Assembly (NCBI GenBank): GCA_963757115.1
Contig: CAVWQV010000016.1
Location: 62,001 to 126,000, forward strand
Origin: CAVWQV01 sp963757115
GTDB taxonomy: Bacteria; Pseudomonadota; Alphaproteobacteria; Acetobacterales; Acetobacteraceae
DNA length: 64,000 bases
Direction of reading: 5' to 3'
Position 1 is the first letter of the stretch. Each line of letters begins with the position of its first letter. The notes under the pieces were generated by a model. It did not search any database. It saw nothing but the letters and a program-made list of their open reading frames with translations, and was not told the origin of the DNA. Below, piece after piece: positions 37,721 to 49,129 of the stretch. The translations under genes were made by a program, and so were the position numbers.

Positions 37721-39574
37721 TCAGACCGGATCAACTCGGCCGGCAGGATCGATCCGGCTCCCGCACTCGCCGCCGTGCAGGGCCAACGATGCCTCGAGGG
37801 CTTCGGCAACGCAGGGGCGGCCCAGCAGGTAGCCCTGCCCCTCGTCGCATCCCATCGCGCGCAGAAGCTCGAACTGTGCGTCGGTCTCGATTCCCTCGGC
37901 GCTCACCCGCATGGCCAGGCTATGGCCGAGGGTCGTCACCGCCCGCACGATCGCCGCGGTTCCGGCATCGGCTGCCATGCTCGCCACAAAGCTGCGATCG
38001 ACTTTGATTTTGCTGAACGGGAACCGGCGCAGATAGCTCAGGCTGGAGTAACCGGTGCCGAAATCGTCGAGAGCGATCCCGACGCCGAGCGCACGCAGGC
38101 GGCTCAGTGTTGAAAGTGTCGAGGCCGTCTCGTCCATCAGCAGGCCTTCGGTAATTTCCAGCTCCAGCCGGCTTGGAGCCAGTGCGGCTTCCGTCAACGC
38201 GGCCTGCACCAGTTCCACAAGGCTTCGCTCGCGGACCTGTTCGGGCGAAAGATTGACCGCCAGGAACAACCCGCTCCATTGGGCCGCTCGCTTGCAAGCT
38301 GCGCGGAGAATCGAGGCGCCGAGTTGGCCGATCAGCCCGGCATTCTCCGCCAGAGGAATGAACTCGGCGGGGGGCACCGCGCCATACTCCGGATGATGCC
38401 AGCGCGCCAGCGCCTCGACCCCCACGAGGCGCCGCGGTGACAGCGTCATAACCGGCTGGAAATGCACGTCTACTTCGCCATTCGCCAACGCCCGACGCAG
38501 ATCGCGCTCCATCTCCTTGCGCCGGTGCAGAACGGCATGCATTCCTTCCTGGAAGAAACAGTAGCTGCCGCGCCCCTTCGTCTTGGCCCGGTACAGCGCC
38601 ATGTCGGCCTGCCGCAGCAGCAACTCGGGCTCGGTGTCCTCATTGCCTCGGCCGCAGAGCGTGATGCCGGCGCTCGTGCCGATCAGCGCCTCGTGCCCGT
38701 CCAGCACGTAGGGTGCCGACACGGCGCTGATGACCCGCCGGGCCACGTCCGCTGCATGTTCCTCCGTCGTGACCCCGTCCTCGAGAAGCACCGCGAACTC
38801 GTCGCCCCCGAAGCGAGCGAGCGTGTCGTCGGCCCGCAGGCAGTGCCGGATGCGCTCGGCCACGAGCCGCAGGAGCGCGTCGCCCGCCGCGTGGCCCAAG
38901 GTGTCGTTCACGTCCTTGAAATGATCGAGGTCGATGAACAATACGGCGATCAGCCACTCCTCGCCGGTCGGGGCCGGCCGGTGATCCTCCAACCTGCTTT
39001 CGCCGCGCAGGCGAGCCAAGGTGCGATCCAGCCGCTCGGTGAAGAGTGCGCGATTGGGAAGGCCCGTCAGGGCGTCGTGATGCGCCATGTGCCTGACGTG
39101 GGCCTCGGCCCGCCGCCGTTCCGTGATGTCCTCGAACGTGGCGACCCAGCCTTTGCCGAACGTCGGCTCGTGGTGGATGGCGTGGACGCGGCCGTTCCGC
39201 AACGTCACTTCGGTGTCCGTCACCTTGTCGGCGACGCCGATGCGCTCGCGCCACGCCGCGTATTGCTCGGGCGGCATGTCCGGTCCGGTTCCGGCCGCAT
39301 AGCGCAGATCCACCACGTCCCGAAGGCTCATGCCGATCCAGAGCTGGCAAGGATCGAGGTCGTACATCTCGGCATATTGTCGGTTGAACAGCAGCAGTCG
39401 CTGCTGCCCGTCGAACACGCATAAGCCCTGCTGGATGCGATCGAGGGCCAGGTCACGCAGCTCGAGCAAACGGAGCAGCGAGGTGGAACGAGAAGACAAC
39501 GACCCGCCAGCCCGACCGACAGGCCGGGGGGCGGCCGGTATGAGCCCGTTCAGGGGTAGCGAATGGGTGCTCAT
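37721..39574 (-). CDS. PAS-GGDEF-EAL cyclic-di-GMP protein
   Basis: 617 residues from ATG 39574. PAS-like domain ~45-150 (GLCVFDGQQRLLLFNRQYAE), GGDEF ~155-335 with an intact active motif FGGDEFAV (256-260) and an I-site RADD five residues before it (247-250), then EAL ~345-590 with GVEALARWHHPEYG (387-389) and DDFGTGYSSL. Both catalytic motifs look complete, so it may make and degrade cyclic-di-GMP, with feedback by the I-site. No signal peptide or obvious transmembrane helix. Tail-to-tail with xerD. Likely cytoplasmic; input signal unknown. Confidence 0.93.
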   Translation of the reverse strand: MSTHSLPLNGLIPAAPRPVGRAGGSLSSRSTSLLRLLELRDLALDRIQQGLCVFDGQQRLLLFNRQYAEMYDLDPCQLWIGMSLRDVVDLRYAAGTGPDMPPEQYAAWRERIGVADKVTDTEVTLRNGRVHAIHHEPTFGKGWVATFEDITERRRAEAHVRHMAHHDALTGLPNRALFTERLDRTLARLRGESRLEDHRPAPTGEEWLIAVLFIDLDHFKDVNDTLGHAAGDALLRLVAERIRHCLRADDTLARFGGDEFAVLLEDGVTTEEHAADVARRVISAVSAPYVLDGHEALIGTSAGITLCGRGNEDTEPELLLRQADMALYRAKTKGRGSYCFFQEGMHAVLHRRKEMERDLRRALANGEVDVHFQPVMTLSPRRLVGVEALARWHHPEYGAVPPAEFIPLAENAGLIGQLGASILRAACKRAAQWSGLFLAVNLSPEQVRERSLVELVQAALTEAALAPSRLELEITEGLLMDETASTLSTLSRLRALGVGIALDDFGTGYSSLSYLRRFPFSKIKVDRSFVASMAADAGTAAIVRAVTTLGHSLAMRVSAEGIETDAQFELLRAMGCDEGQGYLLGRPCVAEALEASLALHGGECGSRIDPAGRVDPV

Positions 39575-39710
39575 GCGGCCGAACCGATCCAGGTCCGCAG
39601 AACATATCCGCAACTTGCAAAGGGATTGTGAATCCTGCGGCCGCAATCTCTCCGTCGGCCGCGCGCACGCGACGCGTTTCTCCGGTGCCGCGATGTGCTA
39701 ATCCGGCATC

Positions 39711-40673
39711 ATGCAGCACTTCCTGGAGTTCGAGCGGCCGGTCGCCGAGCTCGAAAGCAAAATCGAAGATCTCCGGCGTATGTCGGCCGCCGATCCGGAG
39801 GGGATCAACATCGCCGAGGAGGTCGCCACTCTCACCGAAAAGGCCGACAAACAGCTGCGGGCGACATACGCTTCGCTGACCGCCTGGCAGAAGACCCAGG
39901 TTGCGCGGCATCCAGACCGCCCGAAGGCGCGGGACTACCTAGCGGGGCTGATCGACGACTTCACCCCCCTTGCGGGCGACCGGGCGTTTGCGGACGACGC
40001 GGCGGTTTTGGGCGGCCTCGGGCGATTCCAAGGCCGCTCCGTCGTCGTGCTTGGCACGGAAAAGGGCACGGACACCGAGAGCCGCGTGCACCACAATTTC
40101 GGCATGGCGCGGCCGGAGGGTTACCGCAAGGCGCGGCGGCTGATCGAGCTTGCCGGCCGATTCGGCCTGCCCGTGGTCAGTTTCGTCGACACGTCCGGGG
40201 CGTTCCCGGGCGTCGAAGCCGAGGCGCGGGGTCAGGCGGAAGCGATCGCGCGCTCGATCGAGGCTTGCCTGGAAGCCCCGGTGCCGATCGTCGCCACGGT
40301 CATCGGCGAGGGCGGGTCGGGCGGCGCCATCGCCTTGGCGGCGGGCGACCGCATCTTGATGCTGGAGCACGCGATTTATTCCGTGATCTCGCCCGAAGGC
40401 TGCGCCTCCATCCTGTGGCGCGATCCGACCCAGGCGGCGACCGCTGCGGAGGCGCTTCGTCTCACCGCCGACGATCTGATGCGATTTCGTCTGGTGGACG
40501 CGATCATCCCCGAGCCGCTCGGCGGCGCACATCGCGACCGGGAGGCTACGATCGCAGCCGTCGGCAGGGCGATCGCCGAGGCGCTGGCCCCACTCATGCC
40601 ACTCGATGGCGCCACGCTGAAGGCGCGGCGGCGGGAGAAATTCCTCGCAATGGGCCGCGACGCCGCAGCGTGA
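39711..40673 (+). CDS. accA: Acetyl-CoA carboxylase carboxyltransferase subunit alpha
   Basis: 320 residues, standard. Opening MQHFLEFERPVAELESKIEDL, then RHPDRPKARDYLAGL, FVDTSGAFPGVEAEARGQAE and VIGEGGSGGAIALAAGD, the CoA-binding and carboxyl-transfer core. Note that DTSGAFPG replaces the more common DTPGAYPG. It works with AccD in the first step of fatty-acid synthesis. Encoded alone; a stem-loop lies about 115 bases downstream. Confidence 0.95.
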   Translation: MQHFLEFERPVAELESKIEDLRRMSAADPEGINIAEEVATLTEKADKQLRATYASLTAWQKTQVARHPDRPKARDYLAGLIDDFTPLAGDRAFADDAAVLGGLGRFQGRSVVVLGTEKGTDTESRVHHNFGMARPEGYRKARRLIELAGRFGLPVVSFVDTSGAFPGVEAEARGQAEAIARSIEACLEAPVPIVATVIGEGGSGGAIALAAGDRILMLEHAIYSVISPEGCASILWRDPTQAATAAEALRLTADDLMRFRLVDAIIPEPLGGAHRDREATIAAVGRAIAEALAPLMPLDGATLKARRREKFLAMGRDAAA

Positions 40674-40787
40674 CCACCAGCCAGCCTGCCCAGACTGCCT
40701 GACGGGCCAAACGGCGTCGCGGTCGGATCAATCCCGTGCCGTGCGGCAGAGCTTCTAGTCAGAGCGTACGCAGTGACTTGCGCTCCT

Positions 40788-40821
40788 GGGTTGGCGGGCG
40801 CGACGGGGTGGCAGCCAACCC
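40788..40821 (+). terminator. Hairpin after accA
   Basis: GGGTTGGC at 40788-40795 pairs with GCCAACCC at 40814-40821 across an 18-base loop. It lies in a 235-base gap after accA. No T run follows, so rho-independent termination is unproven. Confidence 0.4.
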
Positions 40822-40908
40822 CTGGGACGCCAAGGAAGCTTTCGGCGGTCACGCGCCTATGCTAACGGTTTCGACACGCAGGCAGTCCAAAAGCCAGGTT
40901 GGGAGGTC

Positions 40909-41158
40909 ATGATGATCCGAGTGATTCCGGTCGCTGCGGCGATGCTTTTAGGGATTGCGCCATTGGCTCAGGCGGCGACGTGCAGCGAACAGATGGCGGA
41001 GGTATCGACGATGGTCGAACTCCGCGAAGAGCGCGACGAAAAAAGCAGCAGCCATGCAGGAGATGGATCAAGCAAAAGCTGCGCTAGCGAAAGCAGATGA
41101 AAACGGCTGTGTTGCTCATGTGAACAGCGCGAAAAAGCGGGTCGCCGACGTTGACTAG
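40909..41158 (+). CDS. Small secreted protein with frameshift in an A6 run
   Basis: About 82 residues. Start ATG 40909 or 40912, preceded by GGGAGG. Signal peptide ends LAQAATCSE; the mature part reads AATCSEQMAEVSTMVELREE then, after a run of six A at about 41039-41044 (five would restore the frame), KAAAMQEMDQAKAALAKADENG and CVAHVNSAKKRV. Two Cys, helical, alternating charged residues. It resembles small periplasmic coiled-coil proteins of Acetobacteraceae. Function unknown. Promoter not obvious; gap upstream 235 bases. Confidence 0.6.
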
Positions 41159-41273
41159 AGCAACGCTGACCTTCGACTGACGGGAAAGGGCGGGTCGGCT
41201 CCATCGTAAGGGAGGGGCGTTTCGTCCTCCTGACGCCGTCGAGGCGCTACCCGGTCGCAATCGCGCTCTCCTA

Positions 41274-41293
41274 CCCCGCCCGTTTAGGCGGGG
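41274..41293 (-). terminator. Bidirectional terminator-like hairpin
   Basis: CCCCGCC at 41274-41280 pairs with GGCGGGG at 41287-41293 across a 6-base loop. It lies between the convergent small secreted gene and the P19 gene, a position suited to terminating both. The following T content is modest. Confidence 0.55.
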
Positions 41294-41377
41294 ATTGCCT
41301 TGCCTTCACCTTCAGAGCCGGCCTCGTAGCAATCGCACTCGTGCTCGCGTGGTGGATCCCGGTCGGCGGATTTAGCT

Positions 41378-41908
41378 CTACTTTTGTGGATAGCTGAACG
41401 TGAACTGCTCGGTGAACGGCTGCCACCATCCGGGCACGCCGGTTTCCTTGTCGACATGGTGATAGAAACCGTTTGATTCTGGCGAGGTGTAGGTGAGCGT
41501 CACCTTGTAGCGGCCAGGGCCGTGCATCTCGACGTTGTTGGCGTAATGCGGGCCGTCCTTCGCCGTCATGGCCAGCATCTTGCCGGTGGCGTGCCAGTCC
41601 GTGCCGAGTTTTTCGAGCGTGTAGGCGATCGTCAGATACGGGATCCAGGCACCGTCGGCGAACCCGTACACGTTGTCGGCCGTGGCGTGGACGTCGGTTT
41701 CCAGGTGCACGGCGTTCGGCCCCATTGCCATGCCGGGCGGCATCGGCGCCATCTCGATGCCGACGAGGTAGCTCGCGGCGATCTCCATGTCGTGTGCATG
41801 AACCGGCCCGCCGATCGGGTATTCGCGTGCCCACCCGATCGCGGGGGCGAGCAGGATCAGCCCGGCGGCCGCTGCATCGAGAGCGTTTCGCATGTAAAAT
41901 AACCTCAT
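41378..41908 (-). CDS. Periplasmic P19-type iron-uptake protein
   Basis: About 176 residues with signal peptide ending PAIGWAREYPIGG. Family features: HAHDMEIAASYLVGIEMAPM (metal-binding Met/His), LETDVHATADNVYGFADG and FYHHVDKETGVPGWWQPF. P19/Tpd proteins bind copper and iron and assist ferrous uptake. ATG 41908 overlaps the FTR1 stop (ATGA); ATG 41893 is an alternative with GAGG upstream. Last gene of the iron operon cupredoxin-FTR1-P19, so co-expressed under iron limitation if the Fur-like site is real. Confidence 0.85.
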   Translation of the reverse strand: MRLFYMRNALDAAAAGLILLAPAIGWAREYPIGGPVHAHDMEIAASYLVGIEMAPMPPGMAMGPNAVHLETDVHATADNVYGFADGAWIPYLTIAYTLEKLGTDWHATGKMLAMTAKDGPHYANNVEMHGPGRYKVTLTYTSPESNGFYHHVDKETGVPGWWQPFTEQFTFSYPQK

Positions 41909-42744
41909 TGCGTGACGGGGGGCCTCGACGCGACTAGCCGGGGGCTGCGTCCGATCAGCCTGCCGCCGATCATCAAGCCCGCCAGCACGACGAGGTAGAC
42001 GAGCAGTTGCACGCCCATCGGCCGGTCGGAGTAGCCAAGCAGGGCATGGAGCGCGCGTCCGACCATGCTGTGCTCGGCGAGCACGCCGGAGGTATCCCAG
42101 AGCTGGAAACCGAGTGCTGGGATCAAGTCGGCCCCCGCCAGGATGGCCGCTGCCTGTCCCGCCATGCCCGCGGCGATGAACGCCAGCAGCCAGCTCGTTA
42201 TGCCAAACAGCCGCGACAGCGGGATCGCGACCAAGCCGCGATACAGGAGCCATGACAGCAAGCAACCGGCCAGCGCGCCGAGCAAACCACCGCCAAGTAA
42301 GCCGAACGCGCCGGCCTGTGATGAGGCGGCGATCCCGTACAGGAACAGCACCACCTCCGAGCCCTCGCGCAGCACGGCGATTGCCACCACCACCGCCATC
42401 GCCCCGAGCGAGCGATCGCCGGCACCGACTGCTTGGCCGAGGGCTCGCATCTGCCCGGCGAGCTCCCGCCCGTGGGTCGCCATCCAGATGTTATGCCAGC
42501 CAAGCATGAGGGCGGCGATCAGGAGGACGCTCGCGTTGAACACCTCCTGGCCGTTGCCGAGCAGCGCGTTCGATATGGCGCCGGCGAAGGTGGCGAGCAG
42601 CGCCGATCCGAGCACGCCTGCCGCGACGCCGCCAGCGATCCACCGAGCGCGGTGCGCGACCCCCTCGGTAGCTGCGAGCACGATGCCGACGATCAGGCCG
42701 GCCTCGATCACCTCGCGGAACACGATGATGAGACTTGCGAGCAT
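41905..42744 (-). CDS. FTR1 family high-affinity iron permease
   Basis: 279-residue inner-membrane protein with about seven hydrophobic segments. Two REXXE iron-binding motifs are visible: FREVIEAG near residue 10 and LREGSEVV near residue 128. Also WHNIWMATHGREL and AEHSMVGRALHALLGY. ATG 42744 lies 2 bases after the cupredoxin stop, so translation is coupled. Transports Fe(II)/Fe(III) across the inner membrane with help from the cupredoxin and P19. No EfeB-type heme peroxidase is in the operon. Confidence 0.9.
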   Translation of the reverse strand: MLASLIIVFREVIEAGLIVGIVLAATEGVAHRARWIAGGVAAGVLGSALLATFAGAISNALLGNGQEVFNASVLLIAALMLGWHNIWMATHGRELAGQMRALGQAVGAGDRSLGAMAVVVAIAVLREGSEVVLFLYGIAASSQAGAFGLLGGGLLGALAGCLLSWLLYRGLVAIPLSRLFGITSWLLAFIAAGMAGQAAAILAGADLIPALGFQLWDTSGVLAEHSMVGRALHALLGYSDRPMGVQLLVYLVVLAGLMIGGRLIGRSPRLVASRPPVTQ

Positions 42745-42746
42745 GG

Positions 42747-43136
42747 TCACTTCGCTCCCGGCTTCGAAGGCGGGGCCTCGACGGCGGTGAGCATCCCTTG
42801 CGCCGTATCCGGGTGGTAGTCGTCGAAGAACTTGTAGCTGCCCGGACGCAGCGGCCCGGCACGGACCGTGATCCTGCTTCCGGGGGCGACGATCTTCTCG
42901 AGCTTCATCTCGTAGCTCTCGAACTCCCCGGCCGTGTCGTCCCGGTTCTCCACCACGATTTGAAAGCGCTCGCCCGCGGGCACCTCTGCGTGGTCCGGCT
43001 GGAACCGATGTCCCTGCAAGGTCAGCGTCACCGGATCGGCGGCATCGGCCGAGCCGACCCCCGCCACAAGGCCGAAGCCTAGGCCCGCGCAGACGAGGTT
43101 GCGCCAACCGCCCCGACAATGCCGTGCTCTGGTCAT
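42747..43136 (-). CDS. Cupredoxin-domain iron-transport protein
   Basis: 129 residues. Signal peptide ends GVGSADAADP. Mature domain: VTLTLQGHRFQPDHAEVPAG, EFESYEMKLEKIVAPG and GSYKFFDDYHPDTAQGML. This is the cupredoxin fold found beside EfeU/FTR1-type iron transporters. It may bind copper, oxidise Fe(II), or deliver iron to FTR1. First gene of the operon; ATG 43136. The upstream inverted repeat fits Fur control. Confidence 0.84.
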   Translation of the reverse strand: MTRARHCRGGWRNLVCAGLGFGLVAGVGSADAADPVTLTLQGHRFQPDHAEVPAGERFQIVVENRDDTAGEFESYEMKLEKIVAPGSRITVRAGPLRPGSYKFFDDYHPDTAQGMLTAVEAPPSKPGAK

Positions 43137-43151
43137 GGCAGGTTGATATCG

Positions 43152-43175
43152 CGAGTTGTTCGCATTATCAACTCG
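43152..43175. promoter_or_regulatory. Putative Fur-type operator
   Basis: CGAGTTG (43152-43158) and CAACTCG (43169-43175) form a perfect 7-bp inverted repeat with a 10-base spacer. On the operon strand the spacer contains a perfect Fur half-site, TGATAAT. The site is about 16-39 bases upstream of the cupredoxin ATG, in the 76-base gap shared with the divergent membrane protein gene. Fur-type control is inferred from the position and iron genes. Confidence 0.5.
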
Positions 43176-43212
43176 TGACCGGTAATTTCCGAGGCGAAAA
43201 CGAGTTGGAGTG

Positions 43213-43731
43213 ATGGACGGTCATCCGCTTGCCGCTTTGCGCATCCCGTTCGAGGTACTGACGGCACTGGACAGCCGGGCGCTGCACTTCCAGATGCAGC
43301 GTTTTCACCACCTGATCCGCCTGTTGCACATTCTGTCGATGGCGGGCTTTTTCGGCGCGATCGGGCTGCTCGATGTGCGGCTGCTCGGGTTCCGCTCCGC
43401 GATCCCACTGCGTGCCTTCGCCGAGAACGTGCTGCCGTGGCTGTACGCCACCTTCGGCATAACGTTCGTCACCGGCGTCGCGTTGTTCCTGTACGATCCG
43501 GTTCATGTGGGCAGCCACGGTTACTTCACGCCGAAGCTGATCTTCACGGCCTTGGGCGTGGCCAATGCGGCGTTGTTTCATCGGACGAGCTACCTGCGCG
43601 CGCTCGCGGCAGAAGGCACCACGCCGACCTCGGCCAAATGGGCGGGGGCACTCTCACTTCTGCTCTGGACGGCGGTCATCGTTTGCGCATGCCTCGACAA
43701 CGAGGCGGCGCCCAAGGTCTATCTCCGATAA
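43213..43731 (+). CDS. Small multi-pass membrane protein (DUF6644-like)
   Basis: 172 residues, four or five hydrophobic segments. RFHHLIRLLHILSMAGFFGA, IGLLDVRLLGFRSAIPLRAF and FGITFVTGVALFLYDPVHVG resemble the DUF6644-type proteins of Rhodospirillales that have an L-H-x-L-S core and DxRLLG. Start: ATG 43213 (GTG 43210 also possible), with TTGGAG just upstream. Divergent from the iron operon and sharing its control region; a metal or cytochrome-related role would be guesswork. Confidence 0.65.
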   Translation: MDGHPLAALRIPFEVLTALDSRALHFQMQRFHHLIRLLHILSMAGFFGAIGLLDVRLLGFRSAIPLRAFAENVLPWLYATFGITFVTGVALFLYDPVHVGSHGYFTPKLIFTALGVANAALFHRTSYLRALAAEGTTPTSAKWAGALSLLLWTAVIVCACLDNEAAPKVYLR

Positions 43732-43753
43732 ACCGTGCAGCGCGCCGCCGAAC

Positions 43754-46502
<2,749 letters not shown>

Positions 46503-46706
46503 GAAATCCTTCCGGAGCGGACGGCTCGGCGGCTTCCCCGTCTTGGCGGGGTCGGTTTGAGATAGGACCGGGGTGGTGTCCGGTCAATTACGGCGGCGTG
46601 ACCGCTGGTGAGAGCCGGTTCGCCCTGCCGTCGCGTGGTGGCCCCCGTCCTTGCGGGACGGCCGAGCATCAGCCATCTTCCGGCCCCGTCCGAGACAGAG
46701 GTTGCA

Positions 46707-47738
46707 ATGTCGCTAAATCCGGGTCGTGCCCGCCGCCTAACACTTCTCGGGGCCGCTACCGCGATCGGGGGCGGCCTGTCCGCCGCCGCGCTCGCGCAGA
46801 ACTTGAACTCGCCCCCGCAGTCGAACCCGAGTCCGCCCTCGCAATCCGCCGCTCCCACGGCAACCGGTGCTGGGCCCAACTCGCCCCAGGGGGACCCGGT
46901 CGTTGCCAAGGTGAACGGCCAGCCGATCCACCTGAGCGACCTCAATCAGGCGGCGCAGTCGTTGCCCGAGCAGTTGCGCAGCATCCCGCCGCAAACCTTG
47001 TTCCCCATGCTGCTTGATCAGCAGATCGACCGGAAGGCGCTGGTGTCGGAGGCGCGCAAGAGCGGGCTCGACAAGGACCCCGCCGTGCAGCACCAGCTCG
47101 AGATGGCGGAGGACGCGACGTTGCAGAACGCGTTGCTGTCCCGCCAGGTCGGCCCAACGGTCAGCGACGAGGCCCTCCGCGCCCGTTACGAACACGACAT
47201 GGCGGGCAAGCCCGGCGAGGAGGAGGTGCATGCGGCACACATCCTGGTGCCGACGGAGGAGGAAGCGAAGAAGATCATTGCCGAACTGAAGAAGGGCGGC
47301 GATTTCGCAGCACTCGCCAAGCAGTACAGCAAGGACCCGGGCGCGGCGCAGGGGGGCGATCTCGGCTGGTTCAAGAAGGACGAGATGGTCCCCGCCTTCT
47401 CGGCCGCCGCGTTCAGCCTCAAGCCCGGCGAGGTGTCGGACAAGCCGATCAAGACGGAGTTCGGCTGGCACGTCATCAAGGTGGAGGACAAGCGGCAGGC
47501 GGCGCCGCCCACCTTCGAGCAGGCGCGCGACTCGCTGCGCCAAAAGATGATCCAGGAAGGCGTGCAGAAGGCGGTGCAGCAAGCGCGCGCGGAGGTCACG
47601 GTTGAGAAGTTCAACGTAGACGGCTCGCCCGCCGCGTCGGCCAAGGCCGGAGGGAACGCGACACCGGCGCCCCCGCCCACGGCGGGCGCCTCGCCTCCGC
47701 CGGTAGTCGCGCCAGCTCCGGCTCCCGACAAGAAATAG
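46707..47738 (+). CDS. Periplasmic parvulin-type peptidyl-prolyl isomerase (SurA/PrsA-like)
   Basis: 343 residues from ATG 46707. Tat-like or Sec signal, RARRLTLLGAATAIGGGLS, then a Pro/Ser-rich linker (residues ~30-60). N-terminal SurA-like helical region, then parvulin domain ~165-265: AHILVPTEEEAKKIIAELKK, FAALAKQYSKDPGAAQGGDLG, FGWHVIKVEDKRQA. The C-terminal tail is Pro/Ala-rich. It assists folding of exported proteins, so pairing with secA (divergent) fits export. Next gene argJ starts 10 bases after. Confidence 0.9.
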   Translation: MSLNPGRARRLTLLGAATAIGGGLSAAALAQNLNSPPQSNPSPPSQSAAPTATGAGPNSPQGDPVVAKVNGQPIHLSDLNQAAQSLPEQLRSIPPQTLFPMLLDQQIDRKALVSEARKSGLDKDPAVQHQLEMAEDATLQNALLSRQVGPTVSDEALRARYEHDMAGKPGEEEVHAAHILVPTEEEAKKIIAELKKGGDFAALAKQYSKDPGAAQGGDLGWFKKDEMVPAFSAAAFSLKPGEVSDKPIKTEFGWHVIKVEDKRQAAPPTFEQARDSLRQKMIQEGVQKAVQQARAEVTVEKFNVDGSPAASAKAGGNATPAPPPTAGASPPPVVAPAPAPDKK

Positions 47739-47747
47739 AGCCCCGCG

Positions 47748-48992
47748 ATGGACGCCCAGGTCTCGCCGCTGGCGGTGCCGATGGCCGACATCGCGCCGCT
47801 CGCGGGCGTACGGCTGGGCGCGGCTGCGGCCGGCATCCGCTACAAGAACCGCACCGACCTCGTGATGGCGGAGTTCGCGCCCGGCACGACGGCGGCCGGG
47901 GTGTTCACGCGCAACCAGTGCCCAGGCGCCCCGGTCGACTGGTGCCAGGCGGCGCTGCGCGGCGGCCGCGCGCGCGCCCTGGTCGTCAATGCGGGCAATG
48001 CCAACGTATTTACCGGTCGGGCGGGCCGCGCGGCTTGTGCGGCGACGGCGGACGCGGCCGCCAAGTTAGTCGGCTGCAAGCCACGGGAGGTGATGCTCGC
48101 CTCGACGGGCGTGATCGGCGAGGTGTTGCCGCACGAGCGCCTGACCGCCGCACTGCCGGCCCTGCACGGGGCACTCGCCGACGATGGCTGGGACGCTGCG
48201 GCGCGCGGCATCATGACCACCGACACGTTCCCAAAAGCGTCCGTCCGCACCGCCCGCCTGGGCGACGCCGAGGTGCGCATTGCCGGCATCGCCAAGGGCA
48301 GCGGCATGATCGCGCCCGACATGGCGACCATGCTGAGCTTCGTGTTTACGGACGCCAAGCTGCCCGCCGATCTGCTCGACACCATGCTGCGCGGCGGAGT
48401 GGAGGGAAGCTTCAACGCGACCACCGTGGACAGCGACACGTCCACCTCCGACACCGTGCTGTTGTTCGCGACCGGGCAGGCGAAGCATGGCCGGGTGCCG
48501 TCTCGCGACGGCAGCAACGCAGCCGGTCGGTTCCTCCGCGATTTCCGCGCCAAGCTCGATGAAGTGCTGCTCGACCTGGCACTCCAGGTGGTGCGCGACG
48601 GCGAGGGGGCGCAAAAGCTGGTGCGCATCGACGTCAGCGGCGCCGTGTCGGCCAAGTCCGCCAAGCGGGTCGCGATGGCGGTCGCCAACTCGCCCCTGGT
48701 CAAGACCGCGATCGCCGGCGAAGACGCCAATTGGGGCCGGATCGTGATGGCTGTGGGCAAGTCGGGCGAGCCGGCCGACCGCGATCGGCTGTCGGTCGGC
48801 GTCGGCGGTACCTGGATGGCCCGCGAGGGTGCCGTGGTGCCGGGCTACGACGAGACTCCCGTGGTCGAGCACATGCGCGGCCGCGAGGTGGAGATTGCCA
48901 TCGATCTCGGCCTCGGCCGGGGCCGGTCCACCGTGTGGACGTGCGATCTCACGCACGGCTACATCGACATCAACGGCAGCTATCGCAGCTGA
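47748..48992 (+). CDS. argJ: Bifunctional ornithine acetyltransferase / N-acetylglutamate synthase
   Basis: 414 residues, normal. ArgJ self-cleaves between Ala and Thr in GMIAPDMATMLSFVF; the Thr is residue 194. Other features: VVNAGNANVFTGRAGR, ATTVDSDTSTSDTVLLF and EDANWGRIVMAVGKSGEPAD, the substrate sites. It recycles acetyl groups in arginine biosynthesis. ATG 47748 begins DAQVSPLAV. It is 10 bases after the PPIase stop, so possibly co-transcribed. The GNAT-Nudix gene follows after 137 bases. Confidence 0.95.
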   Translation: MDAQVSPLAVPMADIAPLAGVRLGAAAAGIRYKNRTDLVMAEFAPGTTAAGVFTRNQCPGAPVDWCQAALRGGRARALVVNAGNANVFTGRAGRAACAATADAAAKLVGCKPREVMLASTGVIGEVLPHERLTAALPALHGALADDGWDAAARGIMTTDTFPKASVRTARLGDAEVRIAGIAKGSGMIAPDMATMLSFVFTDAKLPADLLDTMLRGGVEGSFNATTVDSDTSTSDTVLLFATGQAKHGRVPSRDGSNAAGRFLRDFRAKLDEVLLDLALQVVRDGEGAQKLVRIDVSGAVSAKSAKRVAMAVANSPLVKTAIAGEDANWGRIVMAVGKSGEPADRDRLSVGVGGTWMAREGAVVPGYDETPVVEHMRGREVEIAIDLGLGRGRSTVWTCDLTHGYIDINGSYRS

Positions 48993-49129
48993 GCGATCGG
49001 TTCTGCCTCAGGGATATGCGGCGCGGCACCGCGGCCACGCTCCTCTGAGATGCCCGCAAAGGCTGCTGACCGCCTTGCGTGGTGGGCGGGTGCTGCGCCA
49101 CCTTGGCGCCGTGCATCCCCGACTCCGCG

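Noticed and set aside
40674..40908. Possible tRNA in the gap after accA
   Set aside because: The paired stretch is a simple stem-loop and lacks a T-loop motif and CCA end.
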